A stretch of 12,370 nucleotides of DNA. It comes from JBJXFK01 sp046155505. GTDB lineage: Bacteria > Planctomycetota > Phycisphaerae > UBA1845 > Fen-1342. Shown here piece after piece: positions 1-7,388 of this stretch; position 1 is the stretch's first letter; each line of letters starts with the position of its first letter. The stretch is taken from assembly GCA_046155505.1 (NCBI GenBank), contig JBJXFK010000168.1, positions 1 through 12,370 of the forward strand, given 5' to 3'. The position numbers and the translations under genes are program-made. The notes beneath the pieces were generated by a model. The model saw only the letters and a list, made by a program, of their open reading frames with translations. It had not been told where the DNA came from and ran no database searches.

Positions 1-25
1 CCCCCCCCCGTCCCCCCGCTCCGCC

Positions 26-3000
26 TTACGTCCCGAAGTTCGCCAGCAGCACCGCCAAATCCGACAATCCAACGCAGCCGTCATCGTCGATATCAGCCGC
101 GGCCACATATGCCGGATCGCCGACGCATGTGCCGAATGCCGCGAGGAGCATTGAGAGATCGGTGAGATCGACCGCTCCATCGCCATCCACGTCGCCGGGG
201 CGAGCGACGGGTTGCGATTCGAAAGGCCCCATATCGACCGGCGGATTGCCGCTGCCGACGTTCGGCGCGCCGGGCAGATCATATTTTCGCGGCAAGCCGT
301 CCATGTCGGTCGTCACCAGAGGCGGCAGCGAGGCATTTTCGCCCGCATCGAGGCAAGGCGAATTGGACTGCAAATGCAGATCGCCCGGCGTGAACGAACC
401 ACCCGCCGTCATGATCGGCGCAGTCACGAAACGCGGGTTGGTGTCGAGCGAGCCGGGGTACTCGTCGGTGTCGCCGCCATCGATCGGATGCAGCAGGCCG
501 GCAACATTGCTGTACCGAATCTCGGCGTCGCCCTGGAACTGAATGTCGATCAGCGGCACCGGCTCATCGCCGGCGGCGAGTGGTGCAATGGCGTTGTGCC
601 AGACGATGCAATTGTCCATCGTGCCATCGCACGAGAAGCCGGCGGCTTTGCGCTGTGCCCAATTGCCGGCGATCGCGCATGACTTGACGGTGATATTCAC
701 GCCGACTTCGCCAAAGATCGCGCCGCCCTCGCCCGTGTCAAAACTCGCGTTCGCTCCGTCGATGGCTTTGTTGCCGCTGAAAATACAATTGACGATGGTG
801 ATCGGCGCGCTGGTGCCGATGCCGCCGCCGGCGCTTGCGGTGCCGCGCAGGAAGGTCGAGCTTTCAACCCACGCATTCGACGAAGCGTTGGCGAGGTTTC
901 CGCCGAACGCGGGGATGATCGAGCTGATCTGGTAGGCGGTGTTCGCGTCGAAGAGGCAGTTGGTGACGCGCAGGGTGAAGCCCGGCGCGTTGTAGACACC
1001 GCCGCCGCGACCCTGTCCGCCACCGCTTTCGCGACAGTAGTTGCTGACGAAGCGGCAGCGCGTGAGCGTGAGGCTGCCGTTGCCGGCGGTGCTGATGCCG
1101 CCGCCGTTGCCGGTCTGGGCGATGTTGCCGCCGAATTCGCAATCGATGAACGTCGCCGCCGCGTTTTGCACGAACGCACCGCCGCCGCTGCCTGACCAGT
1201 TCTCATACACGCGGCAATTGCGAATCGTCGGCGCACCGCCGACGATCAAGATGCCGCCGCCGGTGTTCGCGCCCGAGCCGAAGCCGCGCGTGATGCGCAC
1301 GCCGTCAAGCGCTACGCCGGATGAGTAGCCACTGATGGCGACGACATGTTGAACGCTGCCGAGATTGCCCGCACCGAGCAATGTGATGTTGGCGGTGAGA
1401 TTTCGCTCGCCGGTGGACGATTCATCACCCGCGAAGCCGCCGTAGAGCGTGAGGCCGTTGCGGATGACAAACGGGCTGCCGCTGCTCGGCTGATACGGCC
1501 CGGCGGCGATCCAGATCTCGCGCACACCGAGATTTTCGTCAGCCTGAGCGAGTGCGGCTTGCAGATACGGGAACGCGTCTTCCCAACTCGCGCCGGTTTC
1601 GCGACCGGTCGCGGTGTGGTTCACGTAGAGGCGATCGCATTCGTCGGGGTAGCCGTCGCCGTTGGCGTCCTGGCTCGTCCCGTTTGCGATGTCGCATTCG
1701 TCGGCGACGCCGTTGAGGTTGCAATCCGTGTCGCACTCATCGGGGATTCCGTTGGCGTTGCAGTCGGTGCTGGTGCCGTCGCGGATGTCGCAGAAGTCGG
1801 GCACGCCGTTGCCGTTGCACTCGGTTTGGCATTCGTCGGGCACGCCGTCGAGGTCGCAGTCGGCGCTGTTGCCGTCGCGAATGTCGCAGAAGTCGGGAAT
1901 GCCGTTGCCGTTGCATTCGCTTTGGCACTCGTCGGGCACTTGATCGCTGTCGCAATCCTCGCTTGTCGCCGCGGCGATATCGCATTCGTCGGGCTGCGCG
2001 TTGGCGTTGCAGTCCGGGCTGTTACCCGTGCTGATGTCCCACGCATCGGGAATTCCGTTGACGTTGCAGTCCGGCTCGCAATCGTCTGGAACGTTGTTGC
2101 TGTTCACGTCGGCGCTGGTGCCGCGAATCAGGTCGCAGAAATCGACCTCGCCGTTGCCGTTGCAATCGAGTGACGATTCGCAGGAGTCGATGATGCTGTT
2201 GGTGTTGCAATCGAGCTGCGGATTGGCGGCGCGATCGCAATCGTCGGGCACGTCGTTGTTGTTGCAGTCCGGTTCGCATTCGTCGGGGATCGCGTTCAGA
2301 TTGCAATCGTTGCTCGTGCCGCCGGCGATGTCGCACACGTCGGGCACGTTGTTGTTGTTGCAATCGGTTTCGCACTCGTCGGGAATGCCGTTGGCGTTGC
2401 AATCCTGGCTGACGGTGCCGATATCGCACTCGTCGGGCACGTTGTTCAGGTTGCAGTCGAGGCTCGTGCCCTGCTGCAAGTCCCACGCGTCGGGGATGTT
2501 GTTGCCGTTGCAATCCGGCTCGCATTCGTCGGGAATGCGATTGTTGTTTACGTCGGTGCTGGTGCCGGCGTGAATGTCGCAGAAGTCGCGCACGCCGTTG
2601 TTGTTGCAGTCGGTGGCGGGCTGGCACTCATCCGGCACGCTGTTCAAGTCGCAATCCGCGCTGGTGCCGTCGGCGATGTCTTGCAGGTCATTGATCCCGT
2701 TGCCGTTGCAGTCGGTGGTCGCGGCCGGGCTGAAGCAGATCGAGAACGGCTGCGGGCCGCTGGGCACGTTGAAGCCATGCACTTCGATCGTCCACGCGCC
2801 GGGCGTCGGAGCGTCGACGAGAACTTGTTCGATATTGTTGATATGGTCGGCAACGGTTCGCACCGCCGGCGCGGCCGGGTTCGCCAGTCCGCCGAGCGTC
2901 CACGGGAAGCGCTGGATGCCCGACGGATCGAGCACGACCAGGTCGAGATCGTTGACCAGCGCGTTGCCGACGTTCGGCGTGCCGGGAACATCGTCCCACG

Positions 3001-4741
3001 CGATGGTGACTTTCAGCGTCGGCTGCGCGCCGCCGACGTTGAGCGTCATGCGATAGACGCCGCCCTGATCCACTTGATCCTCGTCGAATTGTCCGGTGCG
3101 CAGGAAGTCGATCGTCGGCTGAATTCGCACGGAGCCGTAGCCGGTTTTGTAGTCGGGACCGACGGCGTCGATGTCTTGCGCGTTGTGCGCGAGCAGGATT
3201 TTCAGCGTGGAGTTACGCGGATCGGGGAGCGTCGGAAACTGCGTGCGGAAGTCTTCGAGCAGCAGGGCGGACATTCCGCAAACGGTGGGTGACGCCATCG
3301 AGGTTCCGCAAAACGTTGTGTACGCGGTAGTGCCGAGCGATGAACAGGATGTGACACCGCCATCGCCGCCGACTTGGCAGCCGGGAGCCGAGATGTCGGG
3401 TTTCAAGCGGCCGTCGTCGGCGGGGCCCCAACTGGTGAAAAATGTGACCGAATCGTCGTTCGAGTTGAGCGCGCCGACGGTGATGTGGTTCTTCGCGCAT
3501 GCCGGCGGAGCGGTCGTGTGATAGGTCGTGCCGCAGCGGCCCGAGCTGCGTTCGTTGCCGTTGGCCCAGACGACGCGTACGGGCGCGCCGAGTCCGCCGC
3601 GCACGATTGAATCGATCACGGTATCGGTGACGCCGTAGTCGCCCTCCCATGTACATGGGAAGCCGTTCGGCGCGGTGTTGGTGCCGATCGAGTTGTTGGC
3701 GATGTCGGCCCCGAGCACGTTTACCGCGTTCGTGTAGTCGGCGAGCAGATCGCCGGGATCGGTGTAGAGGAACCCTTGTCGCAGTCCGCCAACTTGTTCG
3801 AAGCCGAACGACTCGATGGTCACGCCGGGGGCCATGCCGCGCAGGTTGGGGTTGGCAACGCCGCCGCCGCCGATGGTGCCGGAGACGTGCGTGGCGTGAT
3901 TGGAAAGTCCGGACGTATCGCGTACTGACAGTCGTCCCTGAAAATCGACATGTGACCCGAGCGCGAAACCGCCGTCATACACGAGTACCGAAACGCCCGC
4001 GCCGCTGAGTCCGTAGGGCGCGGCTTGAACGATGTTCGTGCCGGTGATCGCGCGATTGCTGTCGTTATTCTCGACCATCGGCGGCAGGGCGGGTTCGATG
4101 TACATGACGGCGTCGCTGGCGGCGAAATTGGCGATCTGGTCGAGCGGCAGTTCGATGACGAGGCCGCGGACGGTGTCGAGCTGCGAGACGACCACGCCCT
4201 CGAACGACTCGGCGAGGTCGGCCGCGTCGAGCATCGCGGTGTCGGCGTGAAAGAGCGCATATGCCGCGATCCAGGTGATGCCCTCGCGGGTCGTCGGCAG
4301 CGTCGTCGGCGGTGGGAGCACGGCCCAGGTTGGCGTTTCGCCTCGGGCGAGCATGGGGTGCAGCTTCCAGTTGACGTCGATGCGGCTCACTTCGGCGAGG
4401 GTGGCCGCGGGAGTGCGGGCGCGCGAGAGAAGCGCTGGAGCGGTCGCTGCGACCTTCGCAAAGTAGGCGTTGGCATCGAGGTACGCCTGGAGATCAATTC
4501 CGGCGAGTCGCAGCTCGTTTCGCAGGCCGGCGGAGACTGGGCGGTCAAAGCGGACGATGACATGCGAATCACCTGCCGCGAGCGCGGCGCTAAGCGTGTC
4601 GACGGGTGTAGCGGCGATCGCGACGGCGGCCGAGGCAGGGTGCGAGCGCCAATGAATTGCCGTATCTATAGACGGCGCAGACGGTTGCGGCGAACCGGCT
4701 GCGGCGAGAAGAGTGACGATGCCTGGCCCGAGTGGCAACAT
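26..4741 (-). CDS. Secreted S8 (subtilisin/KP-43-like) serine protease with DCN repeats, beta-helix and dockerin
   Basis: A 1571-residue exported endopeptidase. Residues 1-25 are a hydrophobic export signal (LLAAAG core), unusual in lacking Lys/Arg before the core. Residues about 40-230 resemble a propeptide, with two successive inhibitor-like stretches. The S8 catalytic domain follows at about 235-545: Asp256 (VYDGG), His282 (NHATHVSG), oxyanion Asn396 (ANGNE) and Ser481 (CGTSMASP) are all present, so it should be active. Residues 560-674 match the jelly roll of KP-43-type proteases (VNDLDLVV, then FNVPSGPQPF). Residues 677-1036 are 22 Asp/Asn/Cys repeats, 1039-1510 a beta-helix ending in a choice-of-anchor-Q-like segment (SPCLDAG, VDMGPFE), and 1516-1571 a dockerin-like pair of calcium loops. 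The start was chosen for a strong AAGGAGG six bases upstream; the open frame extends 115 residues further but that part is not protein-like. Domain identities are from motif recognition. The substrate is unknown. The gene is divergent from the lipid kinase. Confidence 0.93.
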   Translation of the reverse strand: MLPLGPGIVTLLAAAGSPQPSAPSIDTAIHWRSHPASAAVAIAATPVDTLSAALAAGDSHVIVRFDRPVSAGLRNELRLAGIDLQAYLDANAYFAKVAATAPALLSRARTPAATLAEVSRIDVNWKLHPMLARGETPTWAVLPPPTTLPTTREGITWIAAYALFHADTAMLDAADLAESFEGVVVSQLDTVRGLVIELPLDQIANFAASDAVMYIEPALPPMVENNDSNRAITGTNIVQAAPYGLSGAGVSVLVYDGGFALGSHVDFQGRLSVRDTSGLSNHATHVSGTIGGGGVANPNLRGMAPGVTIESFGFEQVGGLRQGFLYTDPGDLLADYTNAVNVLGADIANNSIGTNTAPNGFPCTWEGDYGVTDTVIDSIVRGGLGAPVRVVWANGNERSSGRCGTTYHTTAPPACAKNHITVGALNSNDDSVTFFTSWGPADDGRLKPDISAPGCQVGGDGGVTSCSSLGTTAYTTFCGTSMASPTVCGMSALLLEDFRTQFPTLPDPRNSTLKILLAHNAQDIDAVGPDYKTGYGSVRIQPTIDFLRTGQFDEDQVDQGGVYRMTLNVGGAQPTLKVTIAWDDVPGTPNVGNALVNDLDLVVLDPSGIQRFPWTLGGLANPAAPAVRTVADHINNIEQVLVDAPTPGAWTIEVHGFNVPSGPQPFSICFSPAATTDCNGNGINDLQDIADGTSADCDLNSVPDECQPATDCNNNGVRDFCDIHAGTSTDVNNNRIPDECEPDCNGNNIPDAWDLQQGTSLDCNLNNVPDECDIGTVSQDCNANGIPDECETDCNNNNVPDVCDIAGGTSNDCNLNAIPDECEPDCNNNDVPDDCDRAANPQLDCNTNSIIDSCESSLDCNGNGEVDFCDLIRGTSADVNSNNVPDDCEPDCNVNGIPDAWDISTGNSPDCNANAQPDECDIAAATSEDCDSDQVPDECQSECNGNGIPDFCDIRDGNSADCDLDGVPDECQTECNGNGVPDFCDIRDGTSTDCNANGIPDECDTDCNLNGVADECDIANGTSQDANGDGYPDECDRLYVNHTATGRETGASWEDAFPYLQAALAQADENLGVREIWIAAGPYQPSSGSPFVIRNGLTLYGGFAGDESSTGERNLTANITLLGAGNLGSVQHVVAISGYSSGVALDGVRITRGFGSGANTGGGILIVGGAPTIRNCRVYENWSGSGGGAFVQNAAATFIDCEFGGNIAQTGNGGGISTAGNGSLTLTRCRFVSNYCRESGGGQGRGGGVYNAPGFTLRVTNCLFDANTAYQISSIIPAFGGNLANASSNAWVESSTFLRGTASAGGGIGTSAPITIVNCIFSGNKAIDGANASFDTGEGGAIFGEVGVNITVKSCAIAGNWAQRKAAGFSCDGTMDNCIVWHNAIAPLAAGDEPVPLIDIQFQGDAEIRYSNVAGLLHPIDGGDTDEYPGSLDTNPRFVTAPIMTAGGSFTPGDLHLQSNSPCLDAGENASLPPLVTTDMDGLPRKYDLPGAPNVGSGNPPVDMGPFESQPVARPGDVDGDGAVDLTDLSMLLAAFGTCVGDPAYVAAADIDDDGCVGLSDLAVLLANFGT
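1634..2713 (-). repeat. 22-unit DCN-x-N-x-x-PDECD repeat array inside the S8 protease
   Basis: In frame within the protease gene, residues 677-1036 form 22 units averaging about 16 residues. The consensus is D-C-N-x-N-G-I-P-D-E-C-D, alternating with short linkers such as IxxGTSx. Acidic and Asn residues at alternating positions resemble the calcium loops of EF-hand/thrombospondin type 3 repeats, and most units carry two Cys that could form disulfides. Two units (DVNNNRIPDEC, DVNSNNVPDDC) have Val for the first Cys, and two have AWD in place of the second Cys. Calcium binding and a rod-like spacer role between the protease and the beta-helix are inferences. Confidence 0.9.
1724..1915 (-). repeat. 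Tandem 96-bp duplication within the DCN array
   Basis: Two adjacent 96-bp (32-residue) blocks, one starting at residue 943 and the next at residue 975 (CNGNGIPDFCDIRDG and CNGNGVPDFCDIRDG), are much more alike in DNA than other units, with long shared stretches around the gatgtcgcagaagtcggg core. This points to recent unequal crossing-over or slippage that preserved the reading frame. Confidence 0.75.
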
Positions 4742-4747
4742 CCAGAG

Positions 4748-4754
4748 CCTCCTT
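4748..4754 (-). promoter_or_regulatory. Ribosome binding site that fixes the start of the S8 protease
   Basis: AAGGAGG on the minus strand, six bases before the ATG at 4741-4739. It is near-perfect anti-Shine-Dalgarno complementarity and is why the 115-residue upstream extension of the open frame is not taken as coding. Confidence 0.85.
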
Positions 4755-4937
4755 GTTTGCGTGACGTGGCGACCGAACGTGATGCGTGGCCGGCAGGCTC
4801 GAACGAGTTCAGCGACGACGTATCCCCCCGAACTGTCAAAGGAAAGCCGGTTTCCCGTCAGAGGAGTGTGAAACGGCGCAGGTGATACGTCAATTTGCGC
4901 ATTTTTCGGGCGACGATTATCTGCTGCGTCGGCGAGG

Positions 4938-5675
4938 GTGGTGTGGTGCCCTCCAAGCGGCTGCCGCGCCCCGCTCGCTCGCCCGTCGCCGGATATACTG
5001 ATCGCGAAACACGCGCGAGGGAGGGTTGCCCTGACCGACGACTTACGCCCCGACAGCCGCCCGCCCGAAGACGACGGCCCCGGCATTTCCTACGGCGAGG
5101 AAATCCGCCGGAAGGCCATTCACCTATCCTCTGCGACCTTCCCGGTTCTGTACATGTATACCGAGCGGGAGACGATGCTGTGGGTGATGGGCGGGCTGGT
5201 CGCGTTTGCGGTCGCGCTGGAGTCGGCGCGAATGATCTCGCCGGCGGTGCGCGAGGCGGTGAATATGACGATTGGGCGGATCATGCGTCCGTCCGAGAAG
5301 CGTCTGTTCACCGGCGCGACCTACGTCGCGATCGCGTGTCTGCTTTGCATCTGGTGGTTTCCAAAGCCGGTCGCGATCACGGCGCTTTTGTTTATGTCGA
5401 TCTCCGACGCGGCGGCTTCGCTAGTCGGCATCAAACTAGGCGGGCCGCGATTTCTGGGCAAGAGCCTGTCGGGATGCTCGGCGTTTTTGATTTCGGCGCT
5501 GGCCGTCGCGTGGCTGACGATGCCGGAGCATCGTTGGATCGGGCTGATCGGCGCGGTGGTCGCGATGATTGTGGAAGCGACGCCGCTGCGCTGGGGCTTG
5601 GTAAAGATCGACGACAATTTGGCGATTCCGCTGATCAGCGGGGCGGTCATGTCGGTATTGCTTGCAAACGGCTGA
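4938..5675 (+). CDS. CTP-dependent lipid kinase, SEC59/DGK1/VTE5 family (COG0170-like)
   Basis: Integral membrane protein of up to 245 residues resembling dolichol kinase, CTP-diacylglycerol kinase and phytol kinase, which phosphorylate a lipid alcohol using CTP. Family signatures in order: EIRRKAIHLSS (55-65), the RK-x-x-H motif near the N-terminus; SISDAAASLVG (154-164), where the usual GD-A-A-A-x-x-G has Ser for Gly; GKSLSGCSAF (174-183); and the C-terminal E-x-T-P (213-216) with DDNLAIPLISG (225-235). About six membrane segments are visible from residue 80 to the end. The lipid substrate cannot be told from sequence. The start is uncertain: GTG at 4938 is the farthest-upstream conventional start but lacks a spaced ribosome site and adds a non-conserved leader. 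A CTG at 5031 is preceded by GGGAGGG at 5019-5025 with 5-base spacing and may be the real start, giving 214 residues. The stop lies 137 bases before the WD40 gene. Confidence 0.85.
   Translation: MVWCPPSGCRAPLARPSPDILIAKHARGRVALTDDLRPDSRPPEDDGPGISYGEEIRRKAIHLSSATFPVLYMYTERETMLWVMGGLVAFAVALESARMISPAVREAVNMTIGRIMRPSEKRLFTGATYVAIACLLCIWWFPKPVAITALLFMSISDAAASLVGIKLGGPRFLGKSLSGCSAFLISALAVAWLTMPEHRWIGLIGAVVAMIVEATPLRWGLVKIDDNLAIPLISGAVMSVLLANG
5019..5025 (+). promoter_or_regulatory. Candidate ribosome binding site pointing to a CTG start
   Basis: GGGAGGG five bases before an in-frame CTG at 5031-5033, just ahead of the first residues that look like this protein's own N-terminus (TDDLRPDSRPPEDDG). 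No in-frame ATG, GTG or TTG exists between 4941 and the conserved RKAIH motif. Confidence 0.4.
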
Positions 5676-5711
5676 ATGCCCGTCTGGACGCACCGCTACG
5701 TCGGATTGTGT

Positions 5712-5740
5712 TTGAGTTCGGCGGCGTGCGTAGCTAATCT
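5712..5740 (+). promoter_or_regulatory. Possible sigma70-type promoter for the WD40 gene
   Basis: TTGAGT at 5712-5717 and TAATCT at 5735-5740 with a 17-base spacer, about 70 bases before the ATG. The -35 match is four of six and the -10 match is weak, so this is tentative. It would give the WD40 gene its own transcript, consistent with the 137-base gap after the lipid kinase. Confidence 0.3.
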
Positions 5741-5812
5741 ACTGATGTCGCTCTCGCGCAGCGGGTCGTCCATTTCGCGCGTCGGCGAGTTCGTCTTTGA
5801 AGGAGACCGAAC

Positions 5813-6892
5813 ATGCGGCTCGTTCCCATTCTTGCATCGTTGATGTTTCTGAGTGTCGCGCTCGGTCAGGATCGCGTCGGGCAGGCACCGGCGTTTTCGT
5901 TGCGTGCGCACAAGGCGCAGGTCGATCACCTCGCGTTTTGCCCGACCGGGAAGTACATCGCCAGCAGCGGCGAAGAGGGGCAGATATTCGTCTGGGACTA
6001 TGCGCAGCAAAAGGTGCTGCAGCGGCTGCGCGTAAAGGACAGCCCCGCTTCGCGCAGCGACAGTTCGGTCGCACCGCAGCGACGGCGAATTGAGTCGATC
6101 GCATATAGCCCGGATGGGTTGCAGCTCGCCGAAACCGCGACCGAGTTGCAATCGGATGGCAGCGCGCGGGTGTGGAACCCGATCGAGGGCAAGCAGGCGT
6201 TGCTGCTCAGCGACAAGCTGCAAAACGCGCGGACGATTGCGTATTCGCCGGACGGCAAGTGGATCGCGCTCAATTCGCGGTCGCTGAAAAAGACTGACGA
6301 CCGGATCATGATTTTCGACGCGAAGACGGGCAAGCTCGAATTCGAACTCATCGATGATCGCGTCGCGGCTACGACGCTCGATTTCAGCCCGGATTCGTCG
6401 CTGCTGGCCAGCGCCGGCACAACGCGCCTGATCGTCTGGGACATGGCGAAGCGCGCCGTGAAGCATCGCATCAGCGGCTTTGACAAGGTGATCCAGGGGA
6501 TCGACTTCAGCCCGGACGGCAAAACGATCGTGACCGTGACGGCCGGCAACTCGCTGAAACTGTGGGACGTTGAGAAGGGAACGATGAATCGCGAGATCGA
6601 CTGCGACCAGGACGGGCTGACCTGCGTCGCGTTCAGCATGTCGGGCAAAACCGTCGCCAGCGGCGGCAACAGCCGCACGGTGAAAATTTGGAATGTCGAA
6701 ACGGGTCGGCGGATGAACACGCTGGTCGCGCACGGCGACAAGGTGATGACGCTGGCGTTTGATTACGCGGGCAAGTACCTGGCGACGGCGGATCGCGCGG
6801 GCACGATTTATGTCTGGGATTTTCCGGAAGAGACGTACAAGGATCAGAAGGAAGAGACGAAGAAAAAGAAGGATTCGAAGAAGCCGGGGTGA
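5813..6892 (+). CDS. Secreted seven-bladed WD40-repeat protein
   Basis: A 359-residue protein with a clear signal peptide (MRLVP, then a hydrophobic core, cleavage probably after SVALG near residue 18). The rest is one complete beta-propeller of seven WD40 repeats. The blade-closing motifs are IFVWD (58-62), ARVWN (118-122), IMIFD (165-169), LIVWD (206-210), LKLWD (248-252), VKIWN (290-294) and IYVWD (332-336), and most are preceded by an FSPDGK-type turn. It ends in a very lysine-rich tail (346-358). Such propellers bind proteins, but no partner or enzymatic domain is visible, so its role is unknown. AAGGAG at 5800-5805, seven bases before the ATG, fixes the start. It is on the same strand as the lipid kinase but 137 bases away, and converges with the giant gene at 7389. 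Unlike the two giant proteins it has no dockerin. Confidence 0.92.
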   Translation: MRLVPILASLMFLSVALGQDRVGQAPAFSLRAHKAQVDHLAFCPTGKYIASSGEEGQIFVWDYAQQKVLQRLRVKDSPASRSDSSVAPQRRRIESIAYSPDGLQLAETATELQSDGSARVWNPIEGKQALLLSDKLQNARTIAYSPDGKWIALNSRSLKKTDDRIMIFDAKTGKLEFELIDDRVAATTLDFSPDSSLLASAGTTRLIVWDMAKRAVKHRISGFDKVIQGIDFSPDGKTIVTVTAGNSLKLWDVEKGTMNREIDCDQDGLTCVAFSMSGKTVASGGNSRTVKIWNVETGRRMNTLVAHGDKVMTLAFDYAGKYLATADRAGTIYVWDFPEETYKDQKEETKKKKDSKKPG

Positions 6893-6986
6893 TGCGGTCG
6901 CTGGTCGGGCGGCATCGCGACGGGGTGCGTCGGGTCGCTGATGATGCGGAGCGAAGCCATCGGCATCTCTCCCGTGAGTCGTTGCC

Positions 6987-7006
6987 GATCCCGGCGCGCC
7001 GGGATC
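6987..7006. repeat. Perfect 20-bp palindrome nested in an 8-bp inverted repeat
   Basis: gatcccggcgcgccgggatc equals its own reverse complement. As RNA it would form an 8-bp stem with a CGCG loop. It is bracketed by gcggagcg at 6946-6953 and its complement cgctccgc at 7010-7017, so a larger branched fold is possible. It lies 95 bases after the WD40 stop codon. No U-tract follows, so a classical terminator is unlikely; a dispersed intergenic repeat or transcript-end structure fits better. Confidence 0.6.
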
Positions 7007-7092
7007 CTCCGCTCCGCGGCTGGTGCGTCGTTGGGCGGGATGTTGGCTCGCGCGTGCGAGCGTCTCTATCCGTCAAATACGCGAAGCGTTAA

Positions 7093-7278
7093 CCGGATGG
7101 TGGCGGCACGCACTACAACACGATCGATCCGAAGTACATGCGCTGGATGTCCACGCCGGTGCGGTATAGGCGGTTCTTGCGTCTCGCAAACGGCAGCCAC
7201 TGCTGCTTCATCGACGATCAGGAAACATACTTCCCCGGATTGATTGCGTTTCTGTGCGATGCGAATGCGATAAAGTGA
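7093..7278 (+). pseudogene. 3' fragment of an alpha/beta-hydrolase (proline-iminopeptidase-like) gene
   Basis: The frame opens straight after a TAA at 7090-7092 and codes for 61 residues to a TGA at 7276-7278. It contains THYNTIDPKYMRWMS, NGSHCCFIDDQETYFPGLI and AFLCDANA. This resembles the C-terminal end of alpha/beta-hydrolases of the proline iminopeptidase type, where the catalytic His sits in an N/G-GSH motif followed by DDQ-x-x-Y and a closing helix. The nucleophile elbow and catalytic Asp, which would lie upstream, are missing, and I found no remnant of them in the preceding 200 bases in any forward frame. The only in-frame ATG would give 46 residues. I read it as a decayed or truncated gene. 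The family assignment is from memory of the motif; a very small independent gene is the alternative. Confidence 0.6.
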
Positions 7279-7388
7279 AAACTGCCGGGCGTGCGCCAAT
7301 CTGACCCTCTGCGGCAATAGGGCAATGGCACCCGAACGGTGTTCAAGGTTCGACAGTGTCACCCGCCCCGATCGCGACGAAACCGCGA

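Noticed and set aside
1346..2173. 275-codon open frame on the plus strand, opposite the DCN repeats
   Set aside because: It is the antisense shadow of the repeat array, giving monotonous Val/Ala text with no domain.
1634..2713. CRISPR-like regular repeats
   Set aside because: The periodicity is codon-based and variable, the frame is open throughout, and the units encode DCN/PDEC repeats.
4025..4885. 286-codon plus-strand open frame opposite the protease N-terminus
   Set aside because: Arg/Gly-rich shadow of the real gene in GC-rich DNA; no motif and no ribosome site.
4742..5086. 115-residue N-terminal extension of the protease open frame
   Set aside because: It has no ribosome site, is low-complexity, overlaps the divergent lipid kinase gene, and the ATG at 4741 has a strong AAGGAGG.
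5696..6733. 345-codon minus-strand open frame opposite the WD40 gene
   Set aside because: The plus-strand WD40 protein has a signal peptide, a ribosome site and seven clear blades; the antisense product has none of these.
7372..7388. Terminator directly after the giant gene (tcgcg/cgcga hairpin)
   Set aside because: Only a 5-bp stem, and no U-tract follows.
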